DNA from: Shinella sp. WSJ-2
GTDB lineage: Bacteria > Pseudomonadota > Alphaproteobacteria > Rhizobiales > Rhizobiaceae
Direction of reading: 5' to 3'
Assembly (NCBI RefSeq): GCF_003432075.1
Contig: NZ_QWBU01000006.1
Span: 1-64,000, forward strand
DNA length: 64,000 nucleotides
Position numbers and translations under genes: made by a program. The notes under the pieces are model-generated. The model ran no database searches, was not told where the DNA came from, and saw only the letters and a program-made list of their open reading frames with translations. Of the stretch, positions 8,889 to 17,935 are shown piece after piece. How positions within the stretch are numbered: position 1 is the first letter of the stretch; each line of letters starts with the position of its first letter.

Positions 8889-10487
8889 TCAAGCATTGCC
8901 GCGGATCATATCCGATGCCTTTTCCCCGATCATGATCGTCGCCGCATTGGTGTTGGAGCCGACAAGGCTCGGCATGGTGGAGCTGTCGCAGATGCGGATG
9001 CCATCAAGGCCGTGCACACGCAGTTGCGGATCGACCACCGACATCTCGTCCCGGCCCATCTTGCAGGTGCAGGTCGGGTGATAGGAGGTGCGGCCGTATT
9101 GACGCGCATAGGCCACATAGTCCGCTTCCGTCCGCACATTGCGGTCGGGGAAATGCAATGTCCTGATATATTTTTGCAGCGATGGCTGCGCAAAAATCTC
9201 CTGACTGATCTTCACGCCGTCGACCGAGATTTTTACGTCATCCGGGTCCGCAAGAAAGTTCGGATCAACGATCGGCAGGGCACGCGGATCAGCCGAGCGC
9301 AGGCTCACCGTTCCGCGTGACTTGGGCCGCAATGTGTAGGAGTTGAGCGTGATGCCGGAGGAACCTTTCGGCACGCCGGGGACGCCGGCCTCAGCGCCTG
9401 CGCCCGCCAGGAAATGGAACTGCAGATCGGGCGTCGGGTTCGCCTTGTCGCCATACCAGAACGCACCGCCCTCCACGACGTTCGACGTGATGGGGCCGGA
9501 GTTGAAAAGGGCGTACTGAATGCCCGCCCAGATCGACCAATGCAGCTTGTTGTACTTGTCGAGGCTGTCGTGGTTCTTGAGCTCTGCGACGATGTCGACG
9601 CCGAAGTGGTCCTGTAGGTTCTGCCCGACCCCGGCCATATCCTGCACGACATCGATGCCTTGGCTGCGCAGATGGTCCGCCGGACCGACGCCAGAGAGCA
9701 TCATCAGCTTCGGCGTGCCAATGGCACCGGAGGTGAGAAGCACTTCGCTGTCCGCCCGCGCCACCGTGCGGCTTCCGCCAGCTTCATATTCGACACCGAC
9801 AGCACGACGGCCTTCGAAAACCACGCGCAATACTAGCGCACCGGTGACGACCGTCAGGTTTGGACGTTTCAACGCCGGCCGCAGATAGCCGACGGCCGCC
9901 GAGCAGCGCCGGTTGTTGCGCGTGGTCGTCTGATAGACTCCTGCTCCCTCCTGCACCGGACCGTTGAAGTCCGGATTGTAGGGAATGCCGGCCTCCTGGC
10001 AGCTCTGTACGAAAGCGCGCGTCATACGCTGCGGTTCGGGGATATTCGAAACGCCGAGCGGGCCATCCGTTCCATGCCAGGCGCCGGAGAGGATGGAATT
10101 GCCTTCCGAGCGCAGGAAATACTTCTGGATGTCCTTGAAGCCCCAGCCTTCGGCACCTTCGTCCACCCAGCGGTCATAGTCACCGGGAACGCCGCGCGTA
10201 AAAACCTCTGCATTGATTGACGAGCCGCCGCCGAGCACCTTGGCCTGCGCATACAGGATCTCACGGTTGTTCGCATGCTTCTGGGGCGCGGTCCTCAGGC
10301 CCCAGGTCAGCGGCCCCGTCGTCATCTTGGCGAAGCCGACGGGCATATGAATAAGCGGATTGGTATCACGCCCGCCCGCCTCAATGAGGCAGACCCGGAC
10401 GGAGGAATTTTCCGAGAGCCGTGCCGCCAGAACGCAGCCCGAAGTGCCGCCGCCGACGATCACATAATCATATCCCGTGGCCATCAT
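8889..10487 (-). CDS. GMC family FAD-dependent oxidoreductase (choline dehydrogenase-like)
   Basis: About 532 residues, normal for glucose-methanol-choline oxidoreductases. The FAD motif is YVIVGGGTSGCVLAARLSE near the N-terminus, followed by GGRDTNPLIHMPVG. The C-terminal part has the catalytic His region RTSYHPTCTCKMG and GSNTNAATIMIGEKASDMI. Family members oxidise primary alcohols to aldehydes. The start ATGATG overlaps the stop of the aldehyde dehydrogenase gene, so alcohol and aldehyde oxidation are translationally coupled. It is the last gene of the transporter operon. The alcohol substrate is not identifiable. Confidence 0.92.
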   Translation of the reverse strand: MMATGYDYVIVGGGTSGCVLAARLSENSSVRVCLIEAGGRDTNPLIHMPVGFAKMTTGPLTWGLRTAPQKHANNREILYAQAKVLGGGSSINAEVFTRGVPGDYDRWVDEGAEGWGFKDIQKYFLRSEGNSILSGAWHGTDGPLGVSNIPEPQRMTRAFVQSCQEAGIPYNPDFNGPVQEGAGVYQTTTRNNRRCSAAVGYLRPALKRPNLTVVTGALVLRVVFEGRRAVGVEYEAGGSRTVARADSEVLLTSGAIGTPKLMMLSGVGPADHLRSQGIDVVQDMAGVGQNLQDHFGVDIVAELKNHDSLDKYNKLHWSIWAGIQYALFNSGPITSNVVEGGAFWYGDKANPTPDLQFHFLAGAGAEAGVPGVPKGSSGITLNSYTLRPKSRGTVSLRSADPRALPIVDPNFLADPDDVKISVDGVKISQEIFAQPSLQKYIRTLHFPDRNVRTEADYVAYARQYGRTSYHPTCTCKMGRDEMSVVDPQLRVHGLDGIRICDSSTMPSLVGSNTNAATIMIGEKASDMIRGNA

Positions 10488-11980
10488 GCGATCCAATGCG
10501 TGCGCTTGCCGATTTCGACATGAACGGACTTCACCTGCGTATATTCCTCCACACCATAGATGCCGGCTTCGCGGCCCCAGCCGGACTGCTTGAAACCACC
10601 AAGCGGCATTTCGGGGCCACCGGCCATGATCGTATTGACCCAGAAGCGCCCCGCCCGAACGCGGCGGCTCACCGTGAGCGCCTTGTCGATATTCTTCGTC
10701 CAGACGCTCGCGGCAAGCCCGTAAACCGTATCGTTGGCGAGCTGGATGGCTTCTTCAACCGTATCGAAATGCATGGAGCACAGAACGGGACCGAAAATCT
10801 CGTCGCGGGCGATCGCCATGTCGCTGGAGACGCCGGAGAAGAGCGTCGGCGCGATATATTGGCCCCGGCCGAGATCGACCGCCGCGCCGCCGGTCAGCAG
10901 CTTGGCGCCGCCCGCCTTGCCTTTTTCGATATAGTCGAGGATCGTCGCATTCTGCGCTTCGGTGGTGATGGCACCGACCTGCGTGCGCTCATCAAGAGGA
11001 TCGCCGACGCGGATCTTCTTCATCTTCTCGACAAGCAGTTTTTCAAACTTTGCCGCCACTGAGCGCTCGACGATCAGACGTGAAGACGAGACGCAGCATT
11101 GCCCTGTGTTGAAGCTGATGCCGAAGGCAGCGCCATCGGCCGCATCTTCAAGATCGGAATCAGCAAAGACAATGATCGGGTTCTTGCCGCCCAGTTCGAG
11201 GCCGAGCTTCTTGAAGTTGCTGTCGGCGGCGGCGTGGACGCAGGACCGCCCGACGGCCGTCGAGCCGGTGAAGGAGAGCATGTCGACGTCGGGATGCTCG
11301 GAAAGCGCCTGGCCGATCGTGCGGCCGGAGCCGGTGATAACGTTGTAGACACCGGCCGGCAGGCCCGCCTCGGCCAGCACTTCGGCAAGCAGCAGCGTCG
11401 TCGCGGCGGTAACTTCCGAGGGCTTTACGACCATCGTGCAGCCCGACGCCAGAATGAAGGGTACGCGCTCGCAGAGGATGAGGAACGGGAAGTTCCACGG
11501 TGTGATCAGGCCGACGACGCCGATGGGTTCGCGCAGCACCATGCCGAAGAGATCGTCACCGAGCGAATTGAAGCTGTCGCCATGCAGCATGCGGGCGGCA
11601 CCGGCACCCACTTCGAAACAGGCGATGCAATGGTCGATCTCGCCGCGCGCCTGGGAAATCGGCTTGCCGTTTTCCAAGGCTTCCCAGTAGGCAATCTCGT
11701 CGCGACGGCGGCGCAGGATTTCGGCGACGCGCAGCAGGACGCTGCCGCGTGCCGCCCCCGAAAGGCCAGCCCAGCGACGATCTTCGAAAGCCCGGCGCGC
11801 GGCGGCAACAGCGGCATTCAGATCATCGATCGTGCAACGCACCGTGCGCGTGACCGGCGTGCCGTGGCCCGGCGAAGCGCGCTCGAAGTGCTCCGCGCCA
11901 TCCTTCCATTGCCCGTCGACAAAAAAGCCGAAGGTGCGCGCCGCTGTCGGGGCAGAAAGAAACTGGTTTTTCTGGTCCAT
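10484..11980 (-). CDS. Aldehyde dehydrogenase
   Basis: 498 residues of the NAD(P)-dependent aldehyde dehydrogenase superfamily, similar in length and motifs to betaine-aldehyde-type enzymes. The cofactor and general-base region LGLELGGKNPIIVFAD and the catalytic Cys in FNTGQCCVSSSRL are intact, as is the PWNFP segment. It oxidises an aldehyde to the carboxylic acid. Its coupling to the GMC oxidase suggests a two-step alcohol-to-acid conversion that supplies the substrate of the CoA-transferase (inference). It lies 24 bases after the Zn alcohol dehydrogenase. Confidence 0.93.
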   Translation of the reverse strand: MDQKNQFLSAPTAARTFGFFVDGQWKDGAEHFERASPGHGTPVTRTVRCTIDDLNAAVAAARRAFEDRRWAGLSGAARGSVLLRVAEILRRRRDEIAYWEALENGKPISQARGEIDHCIACFEVGAGAARMLHGDSFNSLGDDLFGMVLREPIGVVGLITPWNFPFLILCERVPFILASGCTMVVKPSEVTAATTLLLAEVLAEAGLPAGVYNVITGSGRTIGQALSEHPDVDMLSFTGSTAVGRSCVHAAADSNFKKLGLELGGKNPIIVFADSDLEDAADGAAFGISFNTGQCCVSSSRLIVERSVAAKFEKLLVEKMKKIRVGDPLDERTQVGAITTEAQNATILDYIEKGKAGGAKLLTGGAAVDLGRGQYIAPTLFSGVSSDMAIARDEIFGPVLCSMHFDTVEEAIQLANDTVYGLAASVWTKNIDKALTVSRRVRAGRFWVNTIMAGGPEMPLGGFKQSGWGREAGIYGVEEYTQVKSVHVEIGKRTHWIA

Positions 11981-12004
11981 GATATACCTCCACTTCGATA
12001 GGTC

Positions 12005-13039
12005 TTACGCCGCAATGGCGATCTGTGTCTTCAGGTCCTGCGGTCGGTCGCCGAGGCTTTCGAACGCCTCCTGGATCGCATCCAGCGGATAGCTAGCCTT
12101 GGTAAAATCATCGGTACGGAACCGGTTGTGCGACAGAAGGGTCAGCGCGTCGTACATATCCTGCCCCATGCCGGCCACGGACCCCTTGAGGCTGCCCTCC
12201 TCCAGAACCGTGCGAAGAATATCGATGGGGACCGTTTCGCCCGGCGGCGTAATGCCGAAGAAGGCGACATGCCCGCCGCGGCGCGTCAGATCGAAAGCCT
12301 GTTCATACAGCTTTCGATTGCCGACGCTTTCGATGACGATGTCCGCACCGAGTCCACCGGTCATGCGAAGCACGGTCGCTTTCAGCTCCGCCGGGTCGGA
12401 GATGGCGGAATCTGCGCCGGCTTCGAGCGCCATCCGGCAGCGATCGGCCGAAAGATCCGCAATGATGATGGGAGCGGCCCCTACAAGCCGCATCATCTGT
12501 ACGTGCAGATTGCCGATCGGCCCTGCACCAAAGATGACCACTGACTGGCCGAACGAGATCCTCGCCTTGCGCGCGGCCCGAACGACGCAGGCAACCGGCT
12601 CTGTAAGGGCCAGAATCTCGTCGGAAATTGAAGCGCCGACTGGAATCGCGAGGCGGGCGGGTATGGCGACAAACTCGGCGAAAGCGCCGTCCCGGCCGAT
12701 GCCGATCTGCGTGACTTCGGCACAGTTCAGCACCTCGTTGTGACGGCACCAGAAGCAGTTGCCGCAACCGATATTGATGTCGACAACGACGCGTGCGCCG
12801 ACCGCAAGATGCCGAACATTTTCGCCACGCTCGGCGATCGTTCCGCAAAATTCGTGCCCTGGGACCAGCGGCAACTTGTCAGCGGCATAGTGACCGTTGA
12901 AGATGTGGATATCCGTGCCGCAGATGCCCGTGCGTGTCACCCGCACGAGAACATCCTCCGGCCCGATGATCGGCACCGGGACCTCGCGAAGTTCAAACCG
13001 CTTGGGCGCAGTCAGAACGGCAGCGCGCATCTTGCTCAT
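12005..13039 (-). CDS. Zinc-dependent alcohol dehydrogenase (sorbitol/threonine dehydrogenase-like)
   Basis: 344 residues of the medium-chain dehydrogenase family. Catalytic zinc ligands are Cys40 in RTGICGTDIH and His62-Glu63 in GHEF. A structural zinc loop is present with Cys92, Cys95, Cys98 and Cys106. The Rossmann motif is VVIFGAGPIGN. The sequence is nearest in style to sorbitol, threonine and related polyol dehydrogenases. It follows the second ABC permease by 7 bases and belongs to the transporter operon. It probably oxidises a secondary hydroxyl of the imported compound; the exact substrate is open. Confidence 0.92.
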   Translation of the reverse strand: MSKMRAAVLTAPKRFELREVPVPIIGPEDVLVRVTRTGICGTDIHIFNGHYAADKLPLVPGHEFCGTIAERGENVRHLAVGARVVVDINIGCGNCFWCRHNEVLNCAEVTQIGIGRDGAFAEFVAIPARLAIPVGASISDEILALTEPVACVVRAARKARISFGQSVVIFGAGPIGNLHVQMMRLVGAAPIIIADLSADRCRMALEAGADSAISDPAELKATVLRMTGGLGADIVIESVGNRKLYEQAFDLTRRGGHVAFFGITPPGETVPIDILRTVLEEGSLKGSVAGMGQDMYDALTLLSHNRFRTDDFTKASYPLDAIQEAFESLGDRPQDLKTQIAIAA

Positions 13040-13046
13040 CGCCCTC

Positions 13047-13988
13047 TCACTTTACAGTGCGCAGCTTGGCGCGGTCGATGGTCAGGGCAATGGCAACGAT
13101 CAGCACGACGCCGAAGACCATCTGCTGGCGGGTCGCATCAATCTCGAAATAGAGCATCGAAGCGCGGATGACCGCGACGATGAGTGTACCGATCACCGTA
13201 TTGACCACACCGCCTACACCGCCCGTCAACGGTGTGCCCCCGACGAGAACGGCAACGATGGCCGGCAGCAGAAAGCCGTTGGCGATGGTCGGCGCGCCGC
13301 CCGAAAGTTTCACGGCGAAGAGCAGGCCGGCGATTGCGGCGAGCGCGCCGGAGATAGCAAAAGCGAGGATCTTGTAACGCGCGACATTGAGACCTGAAGC
13401 GGCGGCGGCAAGTTCACCGGCACCGACGGCCTTCAAGGCGCGGCCGAGCGTTGTCCGGCGTTCGATGAAAAGGCAGATTGCAACGAGCACCGCGGCAATC
13501 AGCAGTTCATTCGGCACACCCCAGGTATGGCCGATCATCCAGCCAAAGGTTTCGTTGCGCTGCGTCGCATCCATGTTGAGCGCCCGCTGGCCGGAAAGCC
13601 ATTGCGCAATCGAGAAAGCGATGCCGCCGACGGCGAGCGTCGAGATGAAAGATGGCACAAAAAGGCGTGTCGTGACGTAGCCCGAAAGCATGCCGAGCAG
13701 AAACCCCGCGACGACACAGAGAACTGCGACCCACGCCCCCATCGACGCGAGATAGACCGAGGCGACGACCGTCACCATGTTGGCCATGGACTGGGCCGAA
13801 AGATCGATGCCGCCGATATAGATGGCGAAGGTAAGCCCGAGCGCCATGATGAACAGCGGCACGATATCGCCGGCGATGCCGAGCAGGTTGGAAGGGCGAA
13901 CGAAACCCGGATTGTTGATGCCGACGATCGCGACGAGCACGACCAGCGTGATCCAGGGCAGGTGCGGTTTGAGGCGCTGAATATCCAT
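13047..13988 (-). CDS. Sugar ABC transporter permease (RbsC/MglC type)
   Basis: 313 residues, highly hydrophobic, in the BPD_transp_2 permease family of ribose/galactose-type importers. The start MDIQRLKPHLPWITLVVLVA was chosen because it follows the ATPase stop by 8 bases. A frame reaching to 14639 exists only because it runs antisense-free inside the ATPase gene in another frame, and its N-terminal part is arginine-rich and not membrane-like. IGGIDLSAQSMANM and VGGTPLTGGVGGVVNTVIG are typical family segments. It forms the inner-membrane channel with the second permease at 15511. Confidence 0.9.
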   Translation of the reverse strand: MDIQRLKPHLPWITLVVLVAIVGINNPGFVRPSNLLGIAGDIVPLFIMALGLTFAIYIGGIDLSAQSMANMVTVVASVYLASMGAWVAVLCVVAGFLLGMLSGYVTTRLFVPSFISTLAVGGIAFSIAQWLSGQRALNMDATQRNETFGWMIGHTWGVPNELLIAAVLVAICLFIERRTTLGRALKAVGAGELAAAASGLNVARYKILAFAISGALAAIAGLLFAVKLSGGAPTIANGFLLPAIVAVLVGGTPLTGGVGGVVNTVIGTLIVAVIRASMLYFEIDATRQQMVFGVVLIVAIALTIDRAKLRTVK

Positions 13989-13996
13989 CTTGTCCC

Positions 13997-15502
13997 TCAG
14001 ATCATGTAGTGCAGCAGGTCGAAGGGCGCGGGCTTGGCGCCCGGTTCGCATGCGAATTGCTTCTGCATGCGCCCGTCCTTGACGACGATGATGGTGTGCG
14101 ACAGGCCGATCGCCTCTTCCAGCGTATCGGCGACGAGCACGATGCCGACGCCCGCCGCGCTCATCGCCCGGATCATGTCGTAGACGTCTTCCTTTGCGCC
14201 GATGTCGAGGCCGCGTGTCGGGTGGTCGAGCAGCATGATATCCGAGCCGCCTGACCGCCATTTGGCGAGCACGACCTTCTGCTGGTTGCCGCCCGAGAGA
14301 TTGCCGCAATCGGCAAATTCCGAATGCGCCTTGATCGAGAGTTTCTTGATCCAGTCCCTGGCCAAGGCGCGCTCTTCGGCAACCCGAAGGACGCCGCTGG
14401 TCGAATGGTTCTTCATCTGCGAGAGCGTCATGTTCTCGTAGACATTCATGCCGGCAACGATGCCTTCGATCTTGCGCTCGCGCGGGACATAACCGACGCC
14501 GTGGGCGACGGATTGGCGCGGCGAATATCCATTCGCATCCGCGCCCTTGATCTTCAACTGACCGGACACGGGCGTCAGCATGCCGTAGATCGTGCGCAGG
14601 ATTGCCTCCCGCCCGGAGCCTTCCGTGCCGACAAGGCAAAGCACCTCCCCGGCATGCACCTTGAATGAAATGTCGTGGATTCGGCCAGGCAGCCCGACAC
14701 CCGCCATCTCTACCAGCACTTTCGACTGATCATACGGCTGCTGCAGATGCTCACGGTAATACTGCTTGTCGACGTTGCGGCCGACCATCTTATGCTGGAT
14801 CGCCTCCGCCGTGGCGCCGCCACGTTCAACCACATCAACGACCTCTCCGTCTTTCATGACGTAAATGCGATCGGAGAGCTCCATCACTTCGTCCATGCGA
14901 TGCGAGACGAAGATGAAGGAGGCACGGGTCGTCAGTTCCCGGACAAGCTTGAAGAGCAGCGCCACCTCGTCCTTGGAAAGAACGGACGTCGGCTCGTCGA
15001 GCAGTATGACGAGATCGCCCTTCACGCGCTCTTCCAGCGTCAGAACCTTGGCCAACTCGACGAGTTGACGCTGGACGAACGAAAGTTTCGACGTCACCAT
15101 CGCCGGATCGATATCAAGCTTCACCTTGGCGAGCTGTGCCCTGGCCGCGCTCGCCATCGCCTTCCAGTCGACCACGCCGAAGCGTACGAACTGGCGCTCA
15201 TAGCCAAGGAAGATGTTCTCCATAACCGTCAGGTTCGGGATCAGGGACTGCTCCTGGAACACCATCCCGATGCCCTTTTCCATCGCCTGGCGCGGATTGG
15301 AAAAACGCACGCCTGCACCATTGATGAGGATCTGGCCGCCATCTGGCTGGTAGGCGCCATAGATGACCTTCATCAACGTGGATTTGCCGGCGCCGTTCTC
15401 GCCCACAAGGCCGACGATCTCACCGCGCTTGATGTGGAAGTTGATGGACTTCAACGCGTGGACGCCCGGGAATTTTTTGTCGACGGATTTCAACTCGTAC
15501 AT
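13997..15502 (-). CDS. Sugar ABC transporter ATP-binding protein (two ATPase domains)
   Basis: 501 residues with two nucleotide-binding domains, as in RbsA/MglA. Domain 1 has Walker A GENGAGKST, Walker B VILLDEPTS and an unusual signature LSFVQRQLVELAK. Domain 2 has GTEGSGREA at the Walker A position (no Lys, as is common in this family), signature LSGGNQQKV, and Walker B IMLLDHPTRGLD where His427 stands at the usual catalytic Glu. I started at MYELKSVDKKFPGV; the frame is open further upstream inside the permease gene. It lies between the two permease genes, 8 bases from each, and powers import. Confidence 0.92.
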   Translation of the reverse strand: MYELKSVDKKFPGVHALKSINFHIKRGEIVGLVGENGAGKSTLMKVIYGAYQPDGGQILINGAGVRFSNPRQAMEKGIGMVFQEQSLIPNLTVMENIFLGYERQFVRFGVVDWKAMASAARAQLAKVKLDIDPAMVTSKLSFVQRQLVELAKVLTLEERVKGDLVILLDEPTSVLSKDEVALLFKLVRELTTRASFIFVSHRMDEVMELSDRIYVMKDGEVVDVVERGGATAEAIQHKMVGRNVDKQYYREHLQQPYDQSKVLVEMAGVGLPGRIHDISFKVHAGEVLCLVGTEGSGREAILRTIYGMLTPVSGQLKIKGADANGYSPRQSVAHGVGYVPRERKIEGIVAGMNVYENMTLSQMKNHSTSGVLRVAEERALARDWIKKLSIKAHSEFADCGNLSGGNQQKVVLAKWRSGGSDIMLLDHPTRGLDIGAKEDVYDMIRAMSAAGVGIVLVADTLEEAIGLSHTIIVVKDGRMQKQFACEPGAKPAPFDLLHYMI

Positions 15503-15510
15503 GGTGCGCC

Positions 15511-16485
15511 TCACTTCACGAAGGAAACCATCTTGCGGTCGGTGGAAAGCACCACAGCAAGAATGACGAGGAGGCCGAGCACGCCGTCCTGAAGGAAATC
15601 GGGTAGGCCGATGACGACCATGCCATTGTCGATGACATTGACGATCAGCACGCCGACGAGCGCGTTCCACACACCGCCGATGCCCCCCCAGAGTGCCACA
15701 CCGCCGACGACGACCGAGGTGATGGAGACGAACATGAAGTTCGCGCCGGTAACGGACTCCGCCTGCCCGATGCGCGCCACAACAAGGATAGCAGCGATGG
15801 CGTAGAAGACACCGGCCAGCGCAAAGCCCATCACACGGACACGCGTCACATTGAGCCCGGAGGCATGCGCGAGATCCTCACCACCGCCAACGGCGTAAAA
15901 GTTTCGGCCCAGCGTCGTGTGCGTCTGGATGAACCAGCCGATGAAGAGGAAAAATCCCGCCACATAGACCATCAGCGGAAAACCGAGCCAGCGCACCGTA
16001 AGAAGACCGCGGAAGGCTGCATCACTGACCTTGACGATATCGCCGCCGGTGAGCAGGATCGCCGCACCGGTACCGACAAAGCCCATGGCAAGGCTGGCCA
16101 TGAAGGACGGAATCTTCAGCTTCACATGCACCAGCCCGTTCAAAAGGCCGATCAGGCCGCCCAGAACAAGCACAAGCGGAATGGCAATCCAACCCAGGCC
16201 GCCCAACGCGCCGCCGAGCTGTGCGAAGATGAAGGCAAAGGAGACAGCCGTCAGCGAGATCGTTCCTTCCATGGAAAGGTCGATCGATCCCATGACGATG
16301 ATGAAAGTGACGCCGACGGCGACCATAAGGGCCGGGGCCGCCGCAATCGCGATACGGGCGAAATTCCGCAACGAAAAGAAGGTCGGGTTGAGCGCGGTGA
16401 AAAAGATCACCAGCGCGATCAGCACCAGGAGTGGCGCCCATTTTATCAAGGTTTCGCGCGATAGGCGACGTGTCACGTCAGACAC
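15511..16485 (-). CDS. Sugar ABC transporter permease (second subunit)
   Basis: 324 residues, multi-spanning, of the same BPD_transp_2 permease family as the gene at 13047. It has IVMGSIDLSMEGTISLTA and VVVGGVALWGGIGGVWNALVG. Two different permeases flanking one double ATPase is a common layout for this carbohydrate importer class. The gene follows the binding protein gene by 61 bases in the operon. Confidence 0.9.
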   Translation of the reverse strand: MSDVTRRLSRETLIKWAPLLVLIALVIFFTALNPTFFSLRNFARIAIAAAPALMVAVGVTFIIVMGSIDLSMEGTISLTAVSFAFIFAQLGGALGGLGWIAIPLVLVLGGLIGLLNGLVHVKLKIPSFMASLAMGFVGTGAAILLTGGDIVKVSDAAFRGLLTVRWLGFPLMVYVAGFFLFIGWFIQTHTTLGRNFYAVGGGEDLAHASGLNVTRVRVMGFALAGVFYAIAAILVVARIGQAESVTGANFMFVSITSVVVGGVALWGGIGGVWNALVGVLIVNVIDNGMVVIGLPDFLQDGVLGLLVILAVVLSTDRKMVSFVK

Positions 16486-16546
16486 CCCTCTTATGAAAGC
16501 TCGCAGGAGATGTGGCGGCAGCCTGTGCGGCTGCCGCGGTGCCTAG

Positions 16547-17662
16547 TCAGGACTTGTACTGAATCTGACCGTTCGACGGTCCCCAGAAGTCCTTCCAGTC
16601 GTAAGCCGGTACGGAATCAAGATACTTCGCCTTGAATTCCGCCGCATCCTTTGCCGTGACGAGGATCGTCGGGCCATAGAATTCACGGTGTTCCTTCGGC
16701 TCTTCCGACGGTTTGAAGGTGCCGATGGCGGCATGGTAGGCCAACGCCGCGCTGATGCCGCCGCCCCAATGCGGATTGGTGAAGACGGTGGCGAGAAGCT
16801 GGCCGTCCATGACCATCTGCACGGCTTCCAAATTGCCGTCATAAGCGACGATCGGCATGTTCTCGATACCCTCGGCGCGCAACGCCTCGATCACGCCGTA
16901 AGCGATGTTGTCATTGGCGCAATGCACACCCTTGATCTTGTCGCCATAGCGCGTAAGGAACGAGGCCATGAGGGCCGCGCCCTTCTGGGTGTCCCAATCG
17001 GCTGGCTGCGCGTCGAGTAGTTCGATCTTCGGAAAATCCTTCAAGGCATTCTTGAGACCGGCAAGGCGCTCAACTGCGGGATTGTTTGCTGCAATGCCGC
17101 CGAGATGGACCACACCGCCCTCTCCGCCCATGGCTTCAAAGAGGATGCGCGCGGTCTCTTCCGCGGGCTTTTCATCCGACCAGGTCATATGCGATACGTA
17201 GTTATCGCCGAAATCCCAGGGATGCAGATCGTCGGTCTTGTTCCAGATCGTCGAAATATAGGCGCCGGCGGCCTGGACGGCCTCGACGACCGGGCGAGCG
17301 TTGGGACTGTCATTGGCATCACAGGCAATGGCGCAATTGCCGTTGTTCTTCGCAAGGAAGGCCTTGATGTCGGCCAGCGACTTCTCCGTCGAGCCCTCGT
17401 TGATGAGGCTTACCAGCGCGCTCTTCGGTTTGCCGAGCGATTCCACGAAGGCCTCGCCGCCGGAGACGACGGAATTCCAGTAGGCCGATGCCCGGTCACG
17501 GTAGCTCCAGGCAATTGCGGGATCCGTCAGCGCGGCACGCGCACTTCCGCCGCCAAACAGGCCCGGCATTGCCGCCGCGCCCATGCCGGCTGCTGCAGCA
17601 AACAAAAAATTGCGGCGGCTAACCGTCTCGCGCTCGATGAAATCCTTGATAAAGGTCGACAT
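16547..17662 (-). CDS. Tat-exported sugar ABC transporter substrate-binding protein
   Basis: 371 residues. The N-terminus carries a twin-arginine signal, SRRNFLFAAAAG at residues 15-26, then a hydrophobic stretch and an ARA cleavage site around residue 43. The mature part is a periplasmic-binding-protein-like 4 domain (ribose/LacI fold) with NNPAVERLAGLKNAL, VHCANDNIAYGVIEAL and MPIVAYDGNLEAVQMV. Use of the Tat route means the protein is exported folded. It is the first gene of the importer and dehydrogenase operon, with a TetR-type palindrome in the upstream gap. The ligand cannot be read from sequence. Confidence 0.92.
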   Translation of the reverse strand: MSTFIKDFIERETVSRRNFLFAAAAGMGAAAMPGLFGGGSARAALTDPAIAWSYRDRASAYWNSVVSGGEAFVESLGKPKSALVSLINEGSTEKSLADIKAFLAKNNGNCAIACDANDSPNARPVVEAVQAAGAYISTIWNKTDDLHPWDFGDNYVSHMTWSDEKPAEETARILFEAMGGEGGVVHLGGIAANNPAVERLAGLKNALKDFPKIELLDAQPADWDTQKGAALMASFLTRYGDKIKGVHCANDNIAYGVIEALRAEGIENMPIVAYDGNLEAVQMVMDGQLLATVFTNPHWGGGISAALAYHAAIGTFKPSEEPKEHREFYGPTILVTAKDAAEFKAKYLDSVPAYDWKDFWGPSNGQIQYKS

Positions 17663-17777
17663 TCTTTCCTCCCAAATCCCCGATTGAAACGCTTCCCGCG
17701 TTACCGCTCGCCCGACTGCGGCAAGGACGGCCTTGCACCCAGGTGAGGCGCTCCAGCGTGCCTCTCACGCCAATTAA

Positions 17778-17793
17778 CGCACTAACTAGTTAC
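17778..17793. promoter_or_regulatory. TetR-type palindrome (site 4)
   Basis: The right half TAGTTAC and inner ACTA match the site at 7913 exactly, while the outer left arm is degenerate (CGCACTA). It lies between the divergent binding-protein gene and the TetR gene, 116 bases from the former and 143 from the latter, so it fits autoregulation plus control of the importer. Confidence 0.55.
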
Positions 17794-17935
17794 TTCTTTA
17801 GTTTCGCGCAAGTCAAGTGGTTTTCAGTAGGATGACAACAGGCAATCGCGTCGACCGGCTTTGACGGATGGCAATGCGTGCGTGTATGAGTTGCAGGGAA
17901 GACATCGCGACTGCGCCAAAGGACAGGCTGAAAAC

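Noticed and set aside
13989-14639. N-terminal extension of the permease frame to 14639
   Set aside because: It lies wholly inside the ATPase gene in another frame and is Arg-rich rather than membrane-like.
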